Shown here in pieces: positions 1 to 8,531 of a stretch of 35,621 nucleotides of DNA. The notes under the pieces were generated by a model. It was not told the origin of the DNA and searched no databases. It saw nothing but the letters and a program-made list of their open reading frames with translations. A program made the translations under genes and the position numbers. The stretch's first letter is position 1, and every line of letters begins with the position of its first letter. This DNA comes from Candidatus Undinarchaeales archaeon (GTDB lineage: Archaea; SpSt-1190; JASMDC01): contig JASMDC010000036.1 in assembly GCA_030753015.1 (NCBI GenBank), positions 1 to 35,621 of the forward strand, given 5' to 3'.

Positions 1-864
1 ACGGCCGAGACCGCAGAGCACATCGTCGACATGATCGAGCAGGGGTACAACGTCGTCATTACTCATGGCAACGGGCCACAAGTGGGCAACATCCTCCGCC
101 GCTCGGAGCTTGCCTGCCAGCAGATCCAGCTCTATCCGCTCCCCCTGGACATATGCGGTGCGGATTCCCAGGGAGGGATGGGCTATATGATCCTGCAGGT
201 GCTGTCGAACGCGCTCTTAAAGCGCGGCATCGAGCGCAACGTTACAGCGATCGTGACCCAGACCCTCGTCGACCGGGAAGATCCCTCGTTCCAGAGCCCC
301 TCAAAGCCCATCGGTACGTTCATGGACGAGAAGGATGCCGGGATCCGGCGAGACCGGGACGGCTGGGACGTCATCGAGGACGCCGGTCGTGGCTGGCGTC
401 GTGTGGTCCCGTCCCCGATTCCCATCGACATCATCGAGAAGAAGGCCATCAACACCGTCATCGATTCGGGCTCCATCGTGATCGCTGTCGGCGGGGGCGG
501 CATCCCCGTCATCCGGAAGGAGTCGGGCGAGATCATGGGAGTGGAAGCGGTCATCGACAAGGACCGGGCTTCCAGCCTCCTGGGAACCCTCATCAGCGCC
601 GACCTCGTCCTCATCTCGACCGACGTGGCGAAGGTGTGCCTCAACTTCAAGAAGCCGGACCAGAAGGAGCTGGACACCATCACCGTGTCGGAAGCGAAGC
701 GCTACTCCGAGGAGGGCCATTTCCTCAAGGGGAGCATGGGCCCCAAGGTCGAAGCTGCCATCCAGTTCTTGGAGAATGGCGGCAAGGAGGTCATCATCAC
801 CTCCCCCGAGAACATCGGAGCGGCCCTTGCCGGAAAGAGCGGCACGCACATCGTGCCTGACTGA
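1..864 (+). CDS. arcC: Carbamate kinase, 5'-truncated by the window edge
   Basis: Carbamate kinase transfers phosphate between carbamoyl phosphate and ADP (carbamate + ATP in reverse), usually as the last, ATP-yielding step of arginine/agmatine or purine catabolism. The frame is open from base 1 and already reads family sequence before the first Met at 31 (IVDMIEQGYNVVITHGNGPQVG), so the true start lies before the window. Amino-acid kinase motifs are in order: HGNGPQVG near the start, AVGGGGIPV in the middle, DKDRASSLLG, SMGPKVEAA, and the typical C-terminal GTHIVP just before the stop. The length seen (287 codons) agrees with a ~310-residue family member missing about 20-25 residues. The next gene is convergent, so its operon partners, if any, are upstream of the window. 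Confidence 0.93.
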   Translation, partial: TAETAEHIVDMIEQGYNVVITHGNGPQVGNILRRSELACQQIQLYPLPLDICGADSQGGMGYMILQVLSNALLKRGIERNVTAIVTQTLVDREDPSFQSPSKPIGTFMDEKDAGIRRDRDGWDVIEDAGRGWRRVVPSPIPIDIIEKKAINTVIDSGSIVIAVGGGGIPVIRKESGEIMGVEAVIDKDRASSLLGTLISADLVLISTDVAKVCLNFKKPDQKELDTITVSEAKRYSEEGHFLKGSMGPKVEAAIQFLENGGKEVIITSPENIGAALAGKSGTHIVPD

Positions 865-909
865 TTCCACAGTCAGGTCGACTGGATACAGGTCCCGGGA
901 TCGTCACTC

Positions 910-1812
910 CTACTTCAGGTAGAGCTTGCCCAGTGGCGAGAGCACGACCGTGTCGGTCCTTCCGTCGACGGTCAGGAAGCCCAGGTCCGAGAGTGCCTTG
1001 AGATGACGTCCCACCTTGAACTCAGGGAGACCGGTCTCCTTCGCGATGGTGCCCATTGGATCGTTCACCGGTCCACTGTTCGCCTTCACGAATCCTAGCA
1101 CGGTCTCCTGTCCCTCGTCCGATAGAGCATCTCGCTTTACCATGGGGAGCGCCTTGAACGCGCCGCCAGCGGGATAGACCGCCACTGCGGACCGGTTGAG
1201 GTAGGCTCCCAGGAGGAAGAACGGATCGGTGGCGAGGACCGATGCGCCGGACGAGTTCGAGTACACCTTCTCCACGAGCGTGATGCGTGACGGCTCCTCC
1301 ACCTTTACGGTGTTCCCGAAGCCCGAGACGGACGAGGGTGCGACGATGGAGCCCTTCTCCGGCTCAGCGCTCCCGAGGCGAGCCACTCTGTCACTGAAAC
1401 CACCATCAGCGTCCGGAGCAGTTACAGGTGCACTGACGAGTCGGCCGTCATCCGCGAACACTATCCTGATCTTCGGGTGTACGTAGGCCGCGTACATCAC
1501 GGCCGCCGCGGTCTTGCCTGACGTGAGGACGGCATGGAAGTTGTTCTTCTTGTGCGAGGCCTTCTTGTCGATGGCCTTGAACACCTTCGCAGCATCCGAG
1601 AACAGGTCGCCTTCGTCCACGGCCTTTGCTGTGGCCTTGATGCGGTACTCCTTCGAGATGCGTTCCAGGAACGCCTTGGCCGCCGGTTTCTCCTTCTTGC
1701 GGTGGATGATCACGGCGAGGTCCGCACCGTGCTGGAAGCAGTCGGTGACCTCGTCCTCGTTCTCAGTGTAGGGGATGAGCATGCCTACCTTTCGCGCACC
1801 TAGCTTGGGCAT
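910..1812 (-). CDS. CARF-like/HFX_2341-type domain fused to a winged-helix DNA-binding domain
   Basis: This 300-residue protein has two parts. Residues 1-125 look like a Rossmann-type sensor: alternating beta strands (KVGMLIPYT, LAVIIHRK) and a Ser/Thr-Gly-Lys turn before a helix (HAVLTSGKTAAAVMYAAYVH), as in the CARF and DUF6293/HFX_2341 families that bind cyclic nucleotides or similar ligands. Residues ~235-300 form a winged helix (IAKETGLPEFKVGRHLKALSDLGFL). The order matches Csa3-like regulators. No cas gene or CRISPR array lies in the window, so the ligand and target are unknown. A TATA box TTTATA lies ~24 nt upstream of the ATG, suggesting a leaderless transcript. The domain assignment rests on pattern and gene architecture, not on a profile search. 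Confidence 0.6.
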   Translation of the reverse strand: MPKLGARKVGMLIPYTENEDEVTDCFQHGADLAVIIHRKKEKPAAKAFLERISKEYRIKATAKAVDEGDLFSDAAKVFKAIDKKASHKKNNFHAVLTSGKTAAAVMYAAYVHPKIRIVFADDGRLVSAPVTAPDADGGFSDRVARLGSAEPEKGSIVAPSSVSGFGNTVKVEEPSRITLVEKVYSNSSGASVLATDPFFLLGAYLNRSAVAVYPAGGAFKALPMVKRDALSDEGQETVLGFVKANSGPVNDPMGTIAKETGLPEFKVGRHLKALSDLGFLTVDGRTDTVVLSPLGKLYLK

Positions 1813-1835
1813 GTCAGAATAGAGGCCCTGTCAAG

Positions 1836-1843
1836 CTTTTATA
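1836..1843 (-). promoter_or_regulatory. TATA box for the CARF-like regulator
   Basis: On the minus strand this reads TATAAAAG and ends 24 nt before the ATG at 1812. Archaeal transcription starts about 25 nt downstream of the TATA box, so the mRNA probably begins at or next to the start codon. Confidence 0.6.
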
Positions 1844-1869
1844 GCTATACTTCGGCGGCCCGGCCGGCG

Positions 1870-2274
1870 TCACTCCCTGCTGAAGAGAGTGTGCCTGATG
1901 GATAAGGCGAGCACCAGACCTATACCGAGTCCCGCTGCGGCCATAGGTGTGAAGACGGCCCTGACATCGCCCTTGACCTCGCGCGCCAGCAGGATCCCGC
2001 AGGATATCTCAGTTCCCTCCACCTTCTGGGCAACGACGGCACCTGCTCCGGCCTGGTTCATGGACACACGCTTTGCCTTTATGAGGCCACAGCCGCCCTG
2101 AGTGATGCGGATATCCTCGCCCTGGACGATCTGGGCTCCGCTCCGCTCCATGTGGACCTCGTTCGCGGTGATGTTCTCCACTTGCGCGTCCTGTATCTCG
2201 ACGGTCTCCTCGCCCAGCTGGGCGGGCTCGTCCTGAGAAGCATCGTCGTCTCCGATGGGGATCTTGAACTCCAT
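1870..2274 (-). CDS. Small membrane protein with beta-solenoid-like repeats
   Basis: The 134-residue protein begins with an acidic stretch and continues as short repeats of ~9-10 residues (VENITANEVHM, AQIVQGEDIRI, CGLIKAKRVSM, AGAVVAQKVEG), each with alternating hydrophobic and Gln/Ala residues. This pattern fits a small right-handed beta-solenoid, as in polymer-forming (bactofilin-like) proteins, though I recognise no named family. The C-terminus has one membrane segment (PMAAAGLGIGLVLALSI) and a short basic end, so the repeats would be tethered at the membrane. A weak TATA-like TTTAAGG lies about 21-27 nt upstream of the ATG. The gene stands alone on the minus strand. Confidence 0.6.
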   Translation of the reverse strand: MEFKIPIGDDDASQDEPAQLGEETVEIQDAQVENITANEVHMERSGAQIVQGEDIRITQGGCGLIKAKRVSMNQAGAGAVVAQKVEGTEISCGILLAREVKGDVRAVFTPMAAAGLGIGLVLALSIRHTLFSRE

Positions 2275-2554
2275 GGAGATGCACGAGATGAAAAACCTTA
2301 AATCTACGGCGCGAGCGTGGGTGGATCGGGCCCACCTTCTGAATGTCGATTAAGAATCCCTTAAATTGAGCGATTTGTTGTATTATACTTTATTAAATTC
2401 GTCAATTCAGTAATCTATCCACGTAGAAGGCTATTTCCCCGTCCAGTTCTACAATATATAGTTATTTATTATCCTAAGCCACGGATTGTACCCATTATCA
2501 CGTAATATGCCACCGTTTCACGCCGGGAACGACGGGGAATGTTCAGCGTGCCGT

Positions 2555-2609
2555 GGAACGGTCCGGGAATGGCCGAGAGGGGTGTCGTCCGACCGTGTGG
2601 AACGGTTCC
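2555..2609. promoter_or_regulatory. Paired inverted-repeat elements, likely operator
   Basis: A perfect inverted repeat GGAAC-G-GTTCC is at 2599-2609. An imperfect copy, GGAACGGTCC, is at 2555-2564. Their starts are 44 nt apart, about four helical turns. The second copy sits just upstream of the TATA box at 2618. Two spaced copies of a palindrome at a promoter fit a dimeric regulator, but the regulator is not identified. Confidence 0.4.
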
Positions 2610-2617
2610 GGGGTAAT

Positions 2618-2625
2618 TATAAAGG
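2618..2625 (+). promoter_or_regulatory. TATA box for the 186-residue protein
   Basis: TTATAAAG ends 24 nt before the ATG at 2650, with no Shine-Dalgarno sequence in between. A leaderless transcript is likely. Confidence 0.6.
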
Positions 2626-2649
2626 TCGTTCCAGACAAAGACTTAGATT

Positions 2650-3210
2650 ATGTGGGACCGCGACCAGTGGGATAAGCTCGAAGCGGCTGCCTGTTCAGGG
2701 ATGGAAGCCATCCATGAGCTCTCACCTAAGGATAAGCTCCTGCAGAAGTACCGGACGCTTCTGAAATCGGGACGCGCAGGCTGCATCGGTTACGGGTACC
2801 GCAAGATCCTCAACGACATAGGATGCCTCGCGTCCTTCTACCAGCGCCAGGGGTTCGTCATCGAGGAGGTCGTCGAGGACGAGGACGCCCACGTATTGAG
2901 CATGAGCCGGCCACTTTGCGCCATCAAACGCTCGTTGGTTCAGCGCTATTCCCTCTGCCCGCGCCTCCACGTGGACTTCCTTCCGCTGACGGCCGATAAG
3001 GCGGACGTCTGGGCCATCCCCCATATCGATCCCCACGACCCGTCAGAGGAGCCCAGGCTCCACGAGGTGGACCGCTCCCGCCGCGTTTACGCGCCACCAT
3101 CCCCGGGCGTCAAGGCGATCCTGAAGCTCATACTCTCCGGAAGGGAGCCCAAGAACGTCGTCTCGCCGTTATTTATCCAGTGCATGATGCCGCTAGGCAT
3201 CACGATATAA
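2650..3210 (+). CDS. Hypothetical protein, 186 residues
   Basis: I do not recognise a family. The protein is soluble by composition, with helix-rich N-terminal ~75 residues (EAAACSGMEAIHEL, DKLLQKYRTLLKSG). A middle part has several Cys (CSG, GC, LCAIK, LCPRL) and a Pro/His/Asp-rich stretch (WAIPHIDPHDPSEEP). The C-terminal end is more hydrophobic. The Cys are not arranged as a clear zinc site. There is no signal peptide or membrane segment. It is preceded by a good TATA box and palindromic elements, so its transcription is probably regulated. GAPDH follows 72 nt downstream with its own promoter-like sequence. Confidence 0.7.
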   Translation: MWDRDQWDKLEAAACSGMEAIHELSPKDKLLQKYRTLLKSGRAGCIGYGYRKILNDIGCLASFYQRQGFVIEEVVEDEDAHVLSMSRPLCAIKRSLVQRYSLCPRLHVDFLPLTADKADVWAIPHIDPHDPSEEPRLHEVDRSRRVYAPPSPGVKAILKLILSGREPKNVVSPLFIQCMMPLGITI

Positions 3211-3276
3211 GCTCGGCCCCGAAAAAAGGGTTCATTTTTAATCCTACCGTCCGACCTGCTTCACAACGATAGGTGA

Positions 3277-4275
<999 letters not shown>

Positions 4276-4292
4276 GCACGCTGCGAACGGGG

Positions 4293-4315
4293 GGTCCGGA
4301 AGGAACCCCCGGACC
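4293..4315 (+). terminator. Hairpin after GAPDH, possible terminator
   Basis: GGTCCGG at 4293-4299 pairs with CCGGACC at 4309-4315 across a 9-nt loop, 17 nt after the gap stop codon. No T-run follows directly; the next T-rich stretch at 4340 is more likely the promoter of the following gene. It may end transcription or stabilise the 3' end. Confidence 0.35.
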
Positions 4316-4339
4316 TACCCGTTTGCGCTATGCGTTCCA

Positions 4340-4347
4340 TTTTTATT
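4340..4347 (+). promoter_or_regulatory. TATA box for the AIM24-family gene
   Basis: TTTTTATT ends 21 nt before the ATG at 4369, the spacing expected for a leaderless or very short-leader transcript. It also separates this gene from gap as a new transcription unit. Confidence 0.5.
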
Positions 4348-4368
4348 GTTGAGCGGTGACCTAGAGGC

Positions 4369-5037
4369 ATGCAGATTCAGTTCGACCACAAGCCTGCCTA
4401 CTCCCTTGCCAAGGTCAGCCTCGGCGACGGCGAGTCCATTCGCGCAGAGTCAGGGGCCATGGTCTACATGACACCCAACATGCAGATGGAGACGAGCATG
4501 CAGTCGGGCGGCGTGTTGGGCGCCCTGAAGAAGTCCGTGCTCGGCGGCGAGAGCCTTTTCGTGAACACGTTCACAGCCCAGGGGGGCCAAGGCGAGATCG
4601 GCCTCGCTCCAAGTGCTCCCGGCGACGTTGAGCTGGTGGAGATGCAGGGCGAGACCTGGTTCCTCGAGGGATCGGCCTACCTGGCCAGTTCGCCCACCAT
4701 CAATATCGATACCAAGTTCCAGGGGATGAAGGGTTTACTATCCCGCGAGGGTCTCTTCTTCATCAAGGCTAACGGAAGCGGCCAGCTACTCATCAACTGC
4801 TTTGGCGGGCTCTCCCAGCACCAGGTCAACGGCGAGTTCGTCGTCGACACGGGTAACCTCGTCGCCTACTCCGAGGGCCTCAACTACGAGGTCGAACGTG
4901 TCGGCGGCTTAAAGGCCTCGCTCTTATCTGGAGAGGGTCTCGTCTCACGGCTCCGCGGACAGGGTACAGTCATGGTCCAGAGCAGGAGCCCCGGGGCGTT
5001 CGCTTCCTGGATCAGGAAGTTCATCCCGACCAAGTAA
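4369..5037 (+). CDS. AIM24 / TIGR00266 family protein
   Basis: The 222-residue protein matches the AIM24 (PF01987, TIGR00266) family, small beta-rich proteins found in all three domains; the mitochondrial member AIM24 affects inner-membrane organisation, and the prokaryotic role is unclear. Family features are visible: an early AESGAMVYM segment, MQSGGVLGALKKSVLGGESLFVNTF with its Gly-rich core, an APSAPGDVELVEM beta strand, and a C-terminal RGQGTVMVQSRSP segment. No signal peptide or membrane segment is seen, so it is probably cytosolic or peripheral. A lipoprotein gene starts 41 nt downstream and may share its transcript. Confidence 0.88.
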   Translation: MQIQFDHKPAYSLAKVSLGDGESIRAESGAMVYMTPNMQMETSMQSGGVLGALKKSVLGGESLFVNTFTAQGGQGEIGLAPSAPGDVELVEMQGETWFLEGSAYLASSPTINIDTKFQGMKGLLSREGLFFIKANGSGQLLINCFGGLSQHQVNGEFVVDTGNLVAYSEGLNYEVERVGGLKASLLSGEGLVSRLRGQGTVMVQSRSPGAFASWIRKFIPTK

Positions 5038-5077
5038 GGAGCGCTCTGTACGGAAGGATGAGCGGGTGAGGGGTACC

Positions 5078-5431
5078 ATGGACAGAAAATTTCTCGCGGC
5101 AGTGCTGATCGTCGCAGCCCTCCTGGTCGGATGCTCCTCCCAGCCGCCCGTCCCACCCGAGGAGTGCGACGGAACGGAGGCCGAGAAGGCAGCATGCGTT
5201 GGTAAGTACGTGGCCTACACCGGTGACCTCGCCCCTTGCTGGAAGCTCTCCCCACCACATGATTTCACCTGCGCGCGTCGGGGCTATACCACGCGCAACG
5301 ATCCCAACCTGTGCGCGTCCATCCCCGCGGACAGGACGACCTGTCGCCAGGACTGCATCGTGTACTTCGGGGCCATCATGGAGGGTGGCGCGATGGGCGC
5401 ATCGGCGACCCCGGTCCACGTACGTCCGTGA
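5078..5431 (+). CDS. Small Cys-containing lipoprotein
   Basis: The 117-residue product starts with a lipoprotein signal: MDRKF, a hydrophobic core, then the lipobox LLVGC with the lipidated Cys about 20 residues in. The mature part has seven Cys, two of them in CRQDC, suggesting disulfides outside the cell. I do not recognise a family. The ATG at 5078 is chosen because GGTGAG at 5065-5070 gives a Shine-Dalgarno 7 nt upstream; a GTG at 5066 is also in frame but overlaps that site. It follows the AIM24-family gene closely and precedes the Sec23/24-like gene, which has its own TATA-like box. Confidence 0.75.
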   Translation: MDRKFLAAVLIVAALLVGCSSQPPVPPEECDGTEAEKAACVGKYVAYTGDLAPCWKLSPPHDFTCARRGYTTRNDPNLCASIPADRTTCRQDCIVYFGAIMEGGAMGASATPVHVRP

Positions 5432-5450
5432 CGCTGCCGTCACGCAAAAC

Positions 5451-5460
5451 GATTTAATCC
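5451..5460 (+). promoter_or_regulatory. TATA-like box for the Sec23/24-like gene
   Basis: GATTTAATCC is centred about 26 nt before the ATG at 5481. This places the transcription start at the start codon. It supports 5481 over the upstream in-frame ATG at 5199, which lies inside the lipoprotein gene. Confidence 0.45.
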
Positions 5461-5480
5461 ATACTGGCAAGTTGTTGGCC

Positions 5481-7097
5481 ATGGCCCTGATGAGGACTGC
5501 GTTCTCTGCGCTGACTGCCGAGCGTTCCGAGCTGGAAGAGCGGATGCCGCTGGTCGCGAGCATCAGCTTCGAGGAGCTCTCAAAGGCACGCACCGTTGTG
5601 AGCTGCCAGCCGGTGAGGTGCTCGGGCTGTGGAGCTGTGCTCACCAATCCCCGACATGTCAAGGAGGACGAGCGACTAGGTGTGCACTGGACGTGCGAGT
5701 ACTGCTCGACCGTGAACATCATCTCCAAGGACGAAATACCACCCGGGGGCGGCGACGATATCGACTTTGTCCTCGACGAGCCACCCGACACGAAGGAGAG
5801 CCCGGGGTCCCTTCCGGAGTCCAAGAGTGTCGACACCGTAGCGGTCATCGACACGTCGGGGAGCATGTCATTCAACAAGCTCGATGCCGTGAAGCAGTCA
5901 TTGAACGAGACGCTGGCAGACCTGCGCGTCAACGCACCCACGAGCGCCTTCGCCCTCATAACCTTCGACTCCACGGTGGCCGTGCACACCCTCCCCGGAG
6001 AGGCGCCCGTCGTGCTGTCGGGCGATGTGCTCAGGAACAGCGACCAGCTGATCGCTCAGCTCGTTGAAATGATCGACCCCCGTACACTCCAGCCAGTGGG
6101 GGAGATGGGGGAGCGCTGGACCGAGCTCGTCACCTCGTTACCGGCGCGAGGGATGACCGCCCTCGGACCCGCGGTCAACTCCGCACTCTGGCTCCTCAAG
6201 ACCCGTGGTGGAGGCAGGCTCGTACTCCTCACCGACGGCATGGCCAACGTTGGCCTGGGCACGCTCACTGGACCGTCCTCGTCGGGGCGTGACTTCTACA
6301 AGCGTGCTGCCCGGTCGGCCATGGATGCGGGGATCGTCGTCGACGTGGTCGGGATGCGCGATAAGAGCGAGAGCAACGAGATGGCGCTGGACGTCATCGG
6401 TGAGCTGGCCTCATCGTCCGGCGGTGGCATCTACTACGTCTCCGCTGCCGAGGTGGAGGGGAGCTTCCGCCAGATCAGGGGCCAGGAGTTCCTGGGGCAT
6501 GACGTGTCCCTTCGCCTCGTGACTCCCCGTACCCTCGAGGTCGAGCGCATCACCGGCCCGGGGGCGAAGGCGGATGCTGCTAAGACGCGTCTGGGAGCGG
6601 TCACCGCCGACCGCGAGGTGTTCATCAGGCTCAAGCGTTCGGGCAAGCTCGAGAAGAAGAAGGTCCCGCTCCAGGCCCAGATCGAGTACCGCGACGCCCA
6701 GGGCAGGCGTCACCTGCGCGTGTCCTCCATCAACGTCGACACCATCAAGGACGCCAAGGCGTACGCCAAAGGGTACGATACTGACATCCCGACGGTCATG
6801 GCCATGCAGGAGGCGGGCGAGGAGTACTTCCGCAATCGGACGGCGTCGTCTCTCGATCGGCTGCGGGCCATGAAGAACAACCTCGCCACCGTCGCGTCGA
6901 GCGCCCCGATCGGTAAGGCCCAGGACACCGCCACCAAGAACCTCGCGTTCGTGGAGCGTGAGATCGATCGATTGAGCAAGGCTGAGTCGGAGATACGCCC
7001 TAAAGCGGCCAAGGCGAGCAAGCGAGCCGTCAAGGGCCTCTCCATGCAGCGCATGTCCGTCTCACAGAGGCATGCTGAGGACGATGACTGTGGCTGA
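5481..7097 (+). CDS. Sec23/Sec24-like protein: zinc finger, vWA trunk, beta-sandwich, helical region
   Basis: The 538-residue protein has no signal peptide. Residues 47-75 form a zinc finger, C-x2-C-x21-C-x2-C, inside CSGCGAVLTNP...W-T-C-EYC-STVN, close to the Sec23 pattern C..CRAVLNP...W.C..C...N. A vWA domain (~117-333) follows with an intact MIDAS (DTSGSMS, 125-131), a strand FALITFDSTVAVHTL resembling Sec23's LITYGNVVQLHDL, GMTALGPAVNSAL, LLTDG, and FYKRAARSAMDAGIVVDVVG. Residues ~340-420 are beta-rich (LEVERITGPGAK, QAQIEYRDAQGRRHLRVSS) like the Sec23/24 beta-sandwich, and ~425-520 are helical. No gelsolin domain is present. In eukaryotes Sec23/24 form the inner COPII coat; here the role is unknown. 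A plain vWA protein with an added zinc ribbon is the alternative. Its end overlaps the next gene by 26 nt. Confidence 0.72.
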   Translation: MALMRTAFSALTAERSELEERMPLVASISFEELSKARTVVSCQPVRCSGCGAVLTNPRHVKEDERLGVHWTCEYCSTVNIISKDEIPPGGGDDIDFVLDEPPDTKESPGSLPESKSVDTVAVIDTSGSMSFNKLDAVKQSLNETLADLRVNAPTSAFALITFDSTVAVHTLPGEAPVVLSGDVLRNSDQLIAQLVEMIDPRTLQPVGEMGERWTELVTSLPARGMTALGPAVNSALWLLKTRGGGRLVLLTDGMANVGLGTLTGPSSSGRDFYKRAARSAMDAGIVVDVVGMRDKSESNEMALDVIGELASSSGGGIYYVSAAEVEGSFRQIRGQEFLGHDVSLRLVTPRTLEVERITGPGAKADAAKTRLGAVTADREVFIRLKRSGKLEKKKVPLQAQIEYRDAQGRRHLRVSSINVDTIKDAKAYAKGYDTDIPTVMAMQEAGEEYFRNRTASSLDRLRAMKNNLATVASSAPIGKAQDTATKNLAFVEREIDRLSKAESEIRPKAAKASKRAVKGLSMQRMSVSQRHAEDDDCG

Positions 7098-8529
7098 CCG
7101 CGTTCTCATCGGCGTGCTGTGCCTCGTGCTCATCCTAGCACCGGTACTGGCCGGGACCGGCGACACCTGTGGTGGGTTCGGTGAACCCGTCGTGCTGTCC
7201 GACCACGACAGCTATGTCAATGCGCTCGCGGTCGATGAGCAGTTCCTCTACTCGGGCTCCGCCGATGACACCGTACGGGTGTGGGACCTGGCCAACGAGC
7301 TGGCGGCCTATAAGACCCTGAGGCCGGACGGATCAATCGTCAATGCGCTCCAGGCCCAGGACGGGCTGCTCATCGTGGGGACCAAGGGAGGCTCGATCAC
7401 CCTGCTCGATGCTGCCCGGGGTACCTTCCTGCCCGTAGGCAGCCGGCTCTCCGTGGGAGAAGCCGTGTACGCGCTCTTTGTCCATGATGGGCGTCTGTAC
7501 GTCGGGACGTGGGGCGGAAAGCTTCTCGTGTACGGATTCCCCGGTCTGGAGAGCATCGACACAGTACAAGCGCACCGCTTCCCCGTACTGGATATATTCG
7601 CTGCTGACGGACTCGTCTACACGGCCTCGAAGGACAACTCGGTCAGGGTCTGGAACGCCACTACCCTGGAGCCGGTGCGCACGCTCACGGGCCATCTGGG
7701 GAACGTGTACAGTGTGATCGTTCACGAGGGACTGGTGTACACGGGTTCCTACGAAGGGAGTATCGGCGTATGGCGTGATGGCGACGCTCCCGTCGTGAAG
7801 CCCGGCCCGGGCCCTCTGGTGCTCGCGCTCACAGCGGATGACCGTTACATCTACGCGGGATATGCCAACGGTCTCGTGCGTGTGCTCGATCCCGTCACGT
7901 GGGAGGAGGTCGCGAAGCTGTCCGGCCATCGGGGTGACGTTAATGCCCTGGTCGTCGACGGGCGCCGGCTCTACTCGGGTGCATGGGACGATACGGTGTT
8001 CGTGTGGCAGCTCCCCCCCAAGTGTGGCGATGGCGTGTGCGGGAAATGCGAGCAGGACGTCTGCTGCCAGGACTGCGGGTGCCCCGGCGGTATGCGTTGC
8101 AGCAATTACGTGTGCTGTCCACGGGGGCTGCAGTGTTGTACCGACCACGCTGACTGCGGGGAGGACGAGTTCTGCGGCCCCGCTGATGCTTGCCTCACGA
8201 AGGGTGACGATGGCGCCCTCTGTTCCAGCGACGTAGCGTGCCTCTCGGGATCCTGCTCCCATGGCATGTGCTGCCCGGCGGGGACCGTGCGCAGGGACGG
8301 TACGTGCGCCACGCCCGAAAAGACAGGCGGTCGATGCACCACTGACTTCCATTGCGCCGACAGCAGCTGCTCCTTCGGTAGATGCTGTCCTGCGGGCACA
8401 TGGTGGGGCCCGCTCGGTTGTCGGACCGATTACCCCGTCATGTCCAGCGTCATCCTGGGCCTTTTCGTGCTCGGACTGGCGATCGTGTGGGACCGGGCAG
8501 GACTGTTCGACTGGTCAGGGCGCTGGTGA
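7072..8529 (+). CDS. Exported WD40 beta-propeller with Cys-rich stalk and C-terminal anchor
   Basis: The 485-residue protein has an N-terminal signal segment (VLIGVLCLVLILAPVLAG), seven WD40 blades (~35-312, for example YSGSADDTVRVWDL, YTASKDNSVRVWNA, YSGAWDDTVFVWQL), a Cys-rich region (~315-445) that opens with CGDGVCGKCEQDVCCQDCGC, and a membrane segment near the C-terminus (SSVILGLFVLGLAIVW). The propeller would sit outside the cell on a disulfide-rich stalk, with a short tail inside. WD40 propellers bind proteins, so a ligand or surface-assembly role is likely. The start overlaps the Sec23/24-like gene, implying translational coupling. A GTG at 7090 with TGAGGA 8 nt upstream is an alternative start that keeps the signal segment. 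Confidence 0.85.
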   Translation: MLRTMTVADRVLIGVLCLVLILAPVLAGTGDTCGGFGEPVVLSDHDSYVNALAVDEQFLYSGSADDTVRVWDLANELAAYKTLRPDGSIVNALQAQDGLLIVGTKGGSITLLDAARGTFLPVGSRLSVGEAVYALFVHDGRLYVGTWGGKLLVYGFPGLESIDTVQAHRFPVLDIFAADGLVYTASKDNSVRVWNATTLEPVRTLTGHLGNVYSVIVHEGLVYTGSYEGSIGVWRDGDAPVVKPGPGPLVLALTADDRYIYAGYANGLVRVLDPVTWEEVAKLSGHRGDVNALVVDGRRLYSGAWDDTVFVWQLPPKCGDGVCGKCEQDVCCQDCGCPGGMRCSNYVCCPRGLQCCTDHADCGEDEFCGPADACLTKGDDGALCSSDVACLSGSCSHGMCCPAGTVRRDGTCATPEKTGGRCTTDFHCADSSCSFGRCCPAGTWWGPLGCRTDYPVMSSVILGLFVLGLAIVWDRAGLFDWSGRW

Positions 8530-8531
8530 TC

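Larger units (their letters stand above)
2275..2649. other. AT-rich intergenic region between divergent genes
   Basis: This 375-nt gap carries no convincing gene. Its first ~180 nt (2340-2520) are strikingly AT-rich against a GC-rich background and contain several TATA-like words (for example TATATAG near 2454). The last ~100 nt hold a pair of inverted-repeat elements and a TATA box that belong to the gene at 2650. A short RNA from the TATA-like sequence at 2454 is possible, but nothing else supports it. Confidence 0.5.

Noticed and set aside
2486-2764. A 92-codon plus-strand frame across the intergenic gap
   Set aside because: It is Arg/Ser/Cys-rich without motifs, runs through the operator and TATA box and into the next gene in another frame.
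5199-5480. Longer start for the Sec23/24-like protein
   Set aside because: The extra 94 residues overlap the lipoprotein gene, are Arg/Ser/Pro-rich like other shadow frames, and lie upstream of the TATA-like box at 5451.
5481-8529. A complete archaeal COPII-like coat from the Sec23/24-like and WD40 proteins
   Set aside because: The WD40 protein has a signal segment and a membrane anchor and should be extracellular, so it cannot form a cytosolic cage with the vWA protein.
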